Below, in pieces: positions 57,662 to 64,000 of a stretch of 64,000 nt of DNA. This DNA is from Thermoproteota archaeon (GTDB lineage Archaea; Thermoproteota; Thermoprotei_A; EX4484-217-1; JAPDJV01): assembly GCA_029258925.1 (NCBI GenBank), contig JAPDJV010000004.1, positions 21,277-85,276 on the forward strand. The letters are read 5' to 3'. Below the pieces are notes generated by a model. That model was not told the DNA's origin. It saw only the letters and a program-made list of their open reading frames with translations, and searched no databases. Within the stretch, counting starts at the first letter, position 1, and the number at the start of each line of letters is the position of its first letter. The position numbers were made by a program, and so were the translations under genes.

Positions 57662-58924
57662 TCACCTCAAATACTTTCTCGGATCAGCTATTCTCCCCTC
57701 AATTGCTGAAGCCGCTGCTGTGAGAGGGGAAGCCAAGTATACTTCACTTTTCCTATCACCCATTCTCCCCTGGAAGTTCCTGTTAGATGTGGAAACAGCT
57801 ACTTCCCCCGGTCCAAGAACACCCATGTGTGCCCCAACACACGGGCCACATGTAGGCGGCCCGACCACGAATCCTGCTTTCAAAAATATTTCTAAAACAC
57901 CTGTCTCTAAGAGCTTGTAGTATACTTCTCTCGATGCAGGTATTGCTATGCAACGAGTATTCTCGTTAACTCTTCTCCCCTTCAAAATTCTCGCTGCAAC
58001 GTAGAAGTCCTCGAATCTGCCGTTAGTGCAGGACCCTATGAACACTTGGTCGACTTCCACCCCCTCCACTTCACTTATTGACTTCACATTGTCAACGTTG
58101 TGTGGTGCAGCAATTTTCGGCTCCAACTTCCCGGCTTCAACGTGGAATTCGTCGACATATTCTGCGTCGGGGTCGGGTGTTACGGGTTTAATCGGCGACT
58201 TGACTCTGTTTTTAAGCCATTCAACAGTTTTCTCGTCCACGGGTACTAGACCCGTTTTTGCACCCATTTCTACAACCATGTTTGTGAGAGTCATACGGGA
58301 TTCGACACTTAGTTCCCTAATAGTGTCTCCGTGGAACTCTACAGCCATGTAGTTTGCACCATCACTTCCAAGACACCCAATAATGTGGAGTATTACGTCT
58401 TTAGACAGTACTCCCTTGGGAAGGCTTCCATCGACGACTATCTTAAGAGTTTCCGGGACACGTAGCCATATTTTACCGGTCATCATGGCTATTGTGGCAT
58501 CGGTGCTTCCTACACCAGTAGCGAATGCTCCGAAGGCACCGTGTGTTGTTGTATGTGAGTCGGCTCCCACTACTATCATACCCGTGTTCACGTGGCCTTT
58601 CTCAGGTATGATTTGATGGCATATTCCCGTCCCTATATCGTATAATTTTATTCCATGCTTCTCAGCGAACCTTCTCATCTCCTCGTGAACAATGGACATT
58701 CCAACCGATGGACTGGGTGCTGCATGGTCTATGATGAAGACTATTTTACTCGGGTCGAAAACTTTCTCGCAGCTAAACTCGTCTCTCATAACTTCTATGG
58801 CCAGTAGAGCTGTTCCATCATGTGCGAAGACTAGGTCTACGGGGGCTATGGTGAATTCTCCTGCAACTAGATTGCGATTAGAGGCTTTGCTTAGAATTTT
58901 CTCGGCCATCGTCATTCCAGCCAT
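57662..58924 (-). CDS. 3-isopropylmalate dehydratase/aconitase-type large subunit
   Basis: [98 protein letters not shown]. Confidence 0.93.
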   Translation of the reverse strand: [420 protein letters not shown]

Positions 58925-60262
58925 CTAAATTAAACCCCTCAAATGCCTTGGCAACTTGTCTCTGTATTTTTCGAGGATTTCGGGCACGTGTTTCTTGAGT
59001 AATGTGATCATTTCTCTATCAGTTATGGGGGTGGTTCTGCCAGTCTTGTATATTTCAGTAATTTCATTGTATATCTCGGCTAGTCTTGGATCGTTTTTCA
59101 TGTCCTCCCAGCTACTCGAACCAAACATCGATTTAAGCCAGAAGGCTACTCCAGCTCTCCCAGAGTAGGGTGTTATGGATACTGTGTAGGGTATTCCGAG
59201 GACAGCGTTTGGGTCATAGGATAAGTATACTTGAGGATTCTTGAGGAGGCCATCTATGTGTATTCCAGCCTTAGTCCTGAAAGCGTTTGCCCCAAGTATT
59301 GGCTGGAATTCAGGTATTTCGAAACCTATTTCCTCGAAGAACTCCTTTATCTTCTTCAATACCTTCAAATTCATCCCCCCAGTAGTTCCCTTAAGTTGAA
59401 CGTAGAATAATGCCATTGCTTCAAGGGGACAGTTCCCTGCTCTCTCACCCATACCTAGGAGTGTACAGTTGGACATTGATGCTCCGGAAATCCATGCTAC
59501 AACATGGTTTGCTACAACCATGTGGAAATCGTTGTGTCCATGGAACTCTATTTTCTCCCCTGGCACACCACCGTCTCTAATTAATGCTTTAACTATTCTA
59601 GGTATGCTCCTGGGGAGGGGGACTTCTTCGAATGGTAGTCCTAGTCCAAGAGTGTCAGCTATCTTCACTTCAACCTCAACCCCATACTTCTCCCCCAAAT
59701 CGAACACTTTATGTATGAAGGGTATTGCCAGACCGTAAATGTCCGCTCTCGTAATGTCTTCTAGAGAAGCTCTAACAGAAATCCCCTTCTTAAGGGCCTC
59801 CTCTATTACTGAAAGATACTTTTCAACTGCTTGACTCCTAGACAACCTGAGCTTGTAGTATATGTGGTAGTCTGAAATAGAGGACAATATTACTGCCTTA
59901 TCTAAACCAGCCTCCTCTACTAGTTTTAAGTCGCTGAAAGTTGCTCTGATCCAGGCTATTGGTTTAGGGTAATCGTATCCCAGCTCCTTTACCCGGCGAA
60001 CAACCTCCCTATCCTTATCAGTGTAGAGGAAGAATTCACAAGACTTTATAATACCGCTTCCAGCGTCAAGCTCATTTAATAGCTGATATACTTTAACTGC
60101 CTCCTCGATTTTCAGAGGCCTCCATGCCTGCTGGCCGTCTCTCAGAGTAGTGTCGGTGATGTAGAGATTCCACTTTAAAGACTCCATACCGGTTCTTGGT
60201 AGATCGGTGAAGGGGTACAGGTTATTATAGAAAACCTTTTCCTCATCCAAGCATTTCACCAA
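58925..60262 (-). CDS. HMGL-like acyltransferase resembling Re-citrate synthase (homocitrate-synthase-related)
   Basis: ITDTTLRDGQQAWRPLKIEEAVKVYQLLNELDAGSGIIKSCEFFLYTDKDREVVRRVKELGYDYPKPIAWIRATFSDLKLVEEAGLDKAVILSSISDYHIYYKL...EFHGHNDFHMVVANHVVAWISGA, recalled as close to the clostridial Re-citrate synthase pattern. Confidence 0.78.
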   Translation of the reverse strand: MVKCLDEEKVFYNNLYPFTDLPRTGMESLKWNLYITDTTLRDGQQAWRPLKIEEAVKVYQLLNELDAGSGIIKSCEFFLYTDKDREVVRRVKELGYDYPKPIAWIRATFSDLKLVEEAGLDKAVILSSISDYHIYYKLRLSRSQAVEKYLSVIEEALKKGISVRASLEDITRADIYGLAIPFIHKVFDLGEKYGVEVEVKIADTLGLGLPFEEVPLPRSIPRIVKALIRDGGVPGEKIEFHGHNDFHMVVANHVVAWISGASMSNCTLLGMGERAGNCPLEAMALFYVQLKGTTGGMNLKVLKKIKEFFEEIGFEIPEFQPILGANAFRTKAGIHIDGLLKNPQVYLSYDPNAVLGIPYTVSITPYSGRAGVAFWLKSMFGSSSWEDMKNDPRLAEIYNEITEIYKTGRTTPITDREMITLLKKHVPEILEKYRDKLPRHLRGLI

Positions 60263-60599
60263 GTTATTTTAACTCTGTTTGAAGAAAGTAAAAACTAATT
60301 AAATTTTTCGCCTTTAATCTACAAAAAGCATTCGAAATTTTATTTGAAATTTTTAAATATTGTTCGATACAGAACTTGAATCACTCCATAATTGGTTATC
60401 TAAGATCACCTTTACGTCAACTCCATTGATTATTAGGAAGCCTAATTATTCCCTATAGGGAACGTGTTGTAGTAAGCCGTTTTATAGGTTCATGCTGGCA
60501 TTGAATACAGTTAACTTAGAGAAATGTGGTCAGAGCTTATTGAATAGTTTTGTTGCGTAAAAAATATTTGCCTCATGGAGTTTTATGTAATTGCTTGAA

Positions 60600-62600
60600 T
60601 CACCTGTCATGGTCAGCTGGGCAATTATCTAGGCTCCAATATATTACTGGTATGTCCGCTATGTTCACTCCGCTCATGATTCTAGGCATTGCTACGAGAA
60701 TATTGTCGAATGTCGGTCCTCTAATCTTAACCCTATATGGTCTAGGCTTCCCATCGCTAACTGCGTGGAAACATAGTTCTCCCCTAGCGCTCTCAATACA
60801 GTGCAGTGACTCTCCCTCAGGTATGGGGCCGAACGGCGTTATTACTCTACCATTCTTCATCTTCCTCTCAGCTATAGGTCCCCCTGGAATCCTCTCAAGA
60901 CACTCCTCTATTATATTCAAGCTCTCCTCCATCTCCATTCTCCTGCAGAGTGCTCTCGAATAACAGTCTCCCCCCTCACCTACTGCAACGTTGAACTCTA
61001 TTTCATCAAATGCCTCGTAGGGACTTGTCTTCCTCAAATCGAAATCTACTCCGGAACCCCTGATATTCGGGCCTGTCACGTCTAGTCTTATAGCTGTTTC
61101 AGAATCAAGCACACCTATATTCTTAGTTCTCTCTATGAAAACCTGGTTGTTGAAGCATAGGTCGTCGTATACTTTGAGTCTCTTCCTCATGTATTTCAGT
61201 ATCTCCAGTGCTCTGCTCTTGAAGTCTTCAGGCATATCCCTCCTAACTCCCCCCGGAATATTGTATATATGGTATATTCTTGCACCCGTAAGCTTCTCGA
61301 GGAGGTACAATATCTTCTCCCTGTCCCCCCAAGCTATTTTCATCACTGTTCTGAAGCCTGTAGCGCTCGCTAGGAAACCTAGGTTTAATAGGTGGCTTTG
61401 GATCCTGCTTAGCTCACCCTGTATGGTTCTCAAGTATGATGCTCTCCTTGGAACATTTATCCCAGCTATTTTCTCAACGGCTCCAATGTAGGCTAGCTCG
61501 TAGCTTGCTCCATCTAGAACACATACTCTCTGAACTATCATGATGTTCTGCCACCAAGTCCTGTACTCCATTAGCTTCTCGAACCCTCTATGCAGATACC
61601 CCGGGTTTGGCTTTGCCTCTAAAACCTTCTCCCCGTCAACTCTCAATATTATGTCGAAGTTCCCCGAGGCCGGGTGGCATGGTCCGAATGGTAGAACTAT
61701 TTCTCCTGGACCAGCCTCCTCTTTCAACGGGGGGACTTCGAGGAGTCCTCCCTCCTTATTCACTTTCTCCTCTTTGCCAGTGTAGCCGCTTTGAACGGCG
61801 AACATGGCTTCAACTATTGCAAGACCTATGGGTTCAGGTCTAGGTGGACATCCTGCTATCCATACATCGACCGGAATATACTTGTCCAAGTTCTTTATTG
61901 TATTGTAGCTGTCCCAATATGTTCCACCTGTCATAGGGCAGTTTCCGAGGGCTAGGACGAATTTAGGCCAAGCCATTTGCTGATATACTCTTATTATCCT
62001 CCTAAGAGTCTTAACAGTCACGTATCCTCCAACAATTAACACATCTGCATGCCTAGGAGACCCGACAGCTATGAGCCCGAATCTCTCCATGTCGAACCCG
62101 CTGCTAACCCATGGAACAGCCTCTATGAAGCAACATCCCGTCATATAGTTTAGAACCCACAGGCTCCTAGATCTACCCCAATCCACAATACTCTTTATCT
62201 TAGGCGGGGAGGGCATTTCCAGAGCAGGCTTCTCCCCCAGCTTATCGGGGGGATACAGCAGTTCTTTTTTGTCGAATACCACTAGGAACGGGAAGTTCGT
62301 GAACGTTAATGCCTTACTCGGGCACACGTCTACGCATAAACCGCAGAAGCAACATTTAGAATAGTCTATTTGAGGGTGGAAAACCTTCTTACCATCCCTC
62401 TCCCTCTCAACCATTACTATAGCATTGTTTGGACATATTCTTTCGCACAGCCTGCAACTCCTACACTTGTCTTCATCGAAGAAGTGTCTGCCCCTGAACC
62501 CCTCGGTCAACAGCATTTCAGGCGGGAACATGAATGTTATGGGCTTGCTCTTCAAAAGGCCGCTAATGGCCTTAATAGGTTTAACTATGTTCTCAAACAT
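60600..62600 (-). CDS. NuoI-NuoB-NuoD-like triple fusion (8Fe ferredoxin + small subunit + large subunit of group-4 hydrogenase/complex I family)
   Basis: CRSCRLCERICPNNAI...CCFCGLCVDVCPSKAL; then YMTGCCFIEAVPWVSSGFDMERFGLIAVGSPRHADVLIVGGYVTVK...LGNCPMTGG...WIAGCPPRPE; then GPCHPASGNFDIILRVDGEKVLEAKPNPGYLHRGFEKLMEYRTWWQNIMIVQRVC. Confidence 0.9.
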   Translation of the reverse strand: MFENIVKPIKAISGLLKSKPITFMFPPEMLLTEGFRGRHFFDEDKCRSCRLCERICPNNAIVMVERERDGKKVFHPQIDYSKCCFCGLCVDVCPSKALTFTNFPFLVVFDKKELLYPPDKLGEKPALEMPSPPKIKSIVDWGRSRSLWVLNYMTGCCFIEAVPWVSSGFDMERFGLIAVGSPRHADVLIVGGYVTVKTLRRIIRVYQQMAWPKFVLALGNCPMTGGTYWDSYNTIKNLDKYIPVDVWIAGCPPRPEPIGLAIVEAMFAVQSGYTGKEEKVNKEGGLLEVPPLKEEAGPGEIVLPFGPCHPASGNFDIILRVDGEKVLEAKPNPGYLHRGFEKLMEYRTWWQNIMIVQRVCVLDGASYELAYIGAVEKIAGINVPRRASYLRTIQGELSRIQSHLLNLGFLASATGFRTVMKIAWGDREKILYLLEKLTGARIYHIYNIPGGVRRDMPEDFKSRALEILKYMRKRLKVYDDLCFNNQVFIERTKNIGVLDSETAIRLDVTGPNIRGSGVDFDLRKTSPYEAFDEIEFNVAVGEGGDCYSRALCRRMEMEESLNIIEECLERIPGGPIAERKMKNGRVITPFGPIPEGESLHCIESARGELCFHAVSDGKPRPYRVKIRGPTFDNILVAMPRIMSGVNIADIPVIYWSLDNCPADHDR

Positions 62601-62611
62601 TCACGACACCC

Positions 62612-63085
62612 CTAAACACCGTAAACCTCCCTCACATACTTTCTCGAATCAAAGTCTTTCCTGAAGGGGGGAGGCCCACTCCACTCTTCTAAGAGGAGCG
62701 GTTTGAGCATGTTATTCCATTCAAAAACTATTCCAAACATTTCCCAACACTCTCTCTCATGCATTAAACTGTTCTCCCAGATCTCACCCAGACTCTCAAT
62801 AACCGGTTTTTCTCTATCCAAGCTTGTTGAAACCTTAACGTATAGTGAATCCTTCAATCTGTGCGCTATGAAATATACCTCGAAAACGCCTTTCTCAATC
62901 CAGTCCACTGCTGAAATTGTCAGAAGCCTTGTGAAGCCGTTCTCCTTGAGGTATCTTGCTGCACCAAGGTACTTCTCTCTTCCAACTTCAGCGAAAACGG
63001 TGTTTTCCCTTAGAATGCATTTTGCCCCAAATTTCTCGGATAATTCTTTAATTAAGGAGTCGAGATTGTTAGACATATTTAACAC
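62612..63085 (-). CDS. NuoC-like (30-kDa/EchD-type) subunit
   Basis: LTISAVDWIEKGVFEVYFIAHRLKDSLYVKVSTSLDREKPVIESLGEIWENSLMHERECWEMFGIVFEWNNMLKPLLLEEWSGPPPFRKDF. Confidence 0.87.
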   Translation of the reverse strand: MLNMSNNLDSLIKELSEKFGAKCILRENTVFAEVGREKYLGAARYLKENGFTRLLTISAVDWIEKGVFEVYFIAHRLKDSLYVKVSTSLDREKPVIESLGEIWENSLMHERECWEMFGIVFEWNNMLKPLLLEEWSGPPPFRKDFDSRKYVREVYGV

Positions 63086-63254
63086 TAGATATTAACAATA
63101 CTATAGAACAAAATATAAAGGTATCTTTTGAACACAGTTAATTTAGCTGACAGCAACAATTCTCAAATCATTGTCCTATTAATAGCATACTTTAAATCCC
63201 CATTCTCTAAGATGTTATGAGCAGTTAGACATTAGTAATATTTTCGGCACTGAC

Positions 63255-63836
63255 GTGGTGAGCGGCATGGTTTTAACACCACTACATTATCCACAAGCCT
63301 ACTTCTTCTACAAGCTCGGTGAGAAGAAGTTCAGTTTCCCAGGTCTCCTGGTAGGCAGTTTCCTACCCGACATAGAGATACCGGTGCTCATCCTATTAGG
63401 TTGCAACTACCCGTATTGTAGACTTGTTCTACATAGTTTCCTGGGATCCCTCATGTTCTCTTGGATAATAGGGTTAGCCGTGCTACCATTATACAAGTTT
63501 TTCTTAAAATCGTTCTTAAAGTATCGGCGCGAGATTAAAGTGGACATGTTAGCTTACATCGTATCCGTTGAAATATCCTCCCTAACACACGTATTCGTTG
63601 ATGGAATGCATCACTCATACAATCCACTACTATGGCCATTCACCAGCGAGAGCATAAACATTCTCATACCATTCGGGAACAGGTTTGCCACACACATAAT
63701 ATTGCATATCATATTCTTTGCTTTAACAGCGATTATAATCTTCGTTGAATTAAGTAGGAAGAGAGTGGTTCAAGGATTGAATTTGGAGTCTCTTAGGAGA
63801 AGTATAGTGGTACTGCTAACGTTGGACGATAATTAA
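63255..63836 (+). CDS. Multi-pass membrane protein, DUF4184-like / metal-dependent hydrolase-like
   Basis: LTPLHYPQAYFFYKLGEKKFSFPGLLVGSFLPDIEIPVL and HSFLGSLMFSWIIGLAVLPLY; conserved HxxxP/DxE/H residues. Confidence 0.65.
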   Translation: MVSGMVLTPLHYPQAYFFYKLGEKKFSFPGLLVGSFLPDIEIPVLILLGCNYPYCRLVLHSFLGSLMFSWIIGLAVLPLYKFFLKSFLKYRREIKVDMLAYIVSVEISSLTHVFVDGMHHSYNPLLWPFTSESINILIPFGNRFATHIILHIIFFALTAIIIFVELSRKRVVQGLNLESLRRSIVVLLTLDDN

Positions 63837-63884
63837 CAAGTAACTTTTCGGCAAGCCGTTCATCTAAACCGTATCTTCATCTAT

Positions 63885-64000
63885 CAATTTATATTGTATT
63901 GGACACGGTTAGGTTCATCACGGTCTCCGCTGAGCCGCCTACGGGAGCCTTTTTAGCTCCCCTCGGGAACCCAGCGGTCACCAATAAACTCTTAGAGCTT
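63885..64000 (+). ncRNA. Putative structured RNA gene, cut by the window end (unclassified)
   Basis: TATA-like TTTATATT near 63886; GC-rich segment with nested perfect complements CCGCTG (63927-63932)/CAGCGG (63972-63977) and GGGAGC (63943-63948)/GCTCCC (63956-63961); no ORF. Confidence 0.35.

Noticed and set aside
56120-60262. Annotation as a leucine biosynthesis (leuABCD) operon
   Set aside because: The first gene resembles Re-citrate synthase rather than LeuA and the dehydrogenase has an isocitrate-type SxNxxLR loop; reported instead as a probable 2-oxoglutarate pathway with homocitrate chemistry as the alternative.
1-64000. tRNA/rRNA genes, CRISPR arrays, transposases, integrases, restriction systems
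   Set aside because: Scanned by eye in intergenic regions and the ORF list; none recognised. A tRNAscan/Infernal/CRISPRfinder run would be needed to be certain.

Overview
This is a 64 kb window of archaeal chromosome. It is dense, mostly ordinary metabolic DNA, with AT-rich promoters and no tRNA, rRNA, CRISPR array or transposase that I could recognise. The best-supported theme is tetrahydromethanopterin (H4MPT)/F420 C1 metabolism. A seven-gene minus-strand block (5950-14013) encodes ftr, mtd, a fused fwdD-fwdB, fwdA, fwdC, mch and an mptN-like ligase. Nearby are a CofE-like ligase, CofC, a DUF2193-like protein and a fusion of an MtrA-like corrinoid protein with a thymidylate-synthase-like domain. 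Other notable loci are: a LarC gene, an unrecognised 608-aa enzyme and a stand-alone LarC C-terminal paralog (1-3242); a Re-citrate-synthase-like, two-subunit aconitase-like and isocitrate-dehydrogenase-like operon (56120-60262); an orphan NuoC plus NuoI-NuoB-NuoD triple fusion (60600-63085); a GC-rich ClC/TrkA/phosphorylase island bracketed by an 11-bp direct repeat (27771-31067); a degenerate QPRTase beside an unusual His-rich protein and a ferredoxin/BFD protein (38146-41110); and AOR, UbiD, FprA, radical-SAM and VapBC-type loci. All family calls are by-eye recognition of the translated ORFs; no searches were run.
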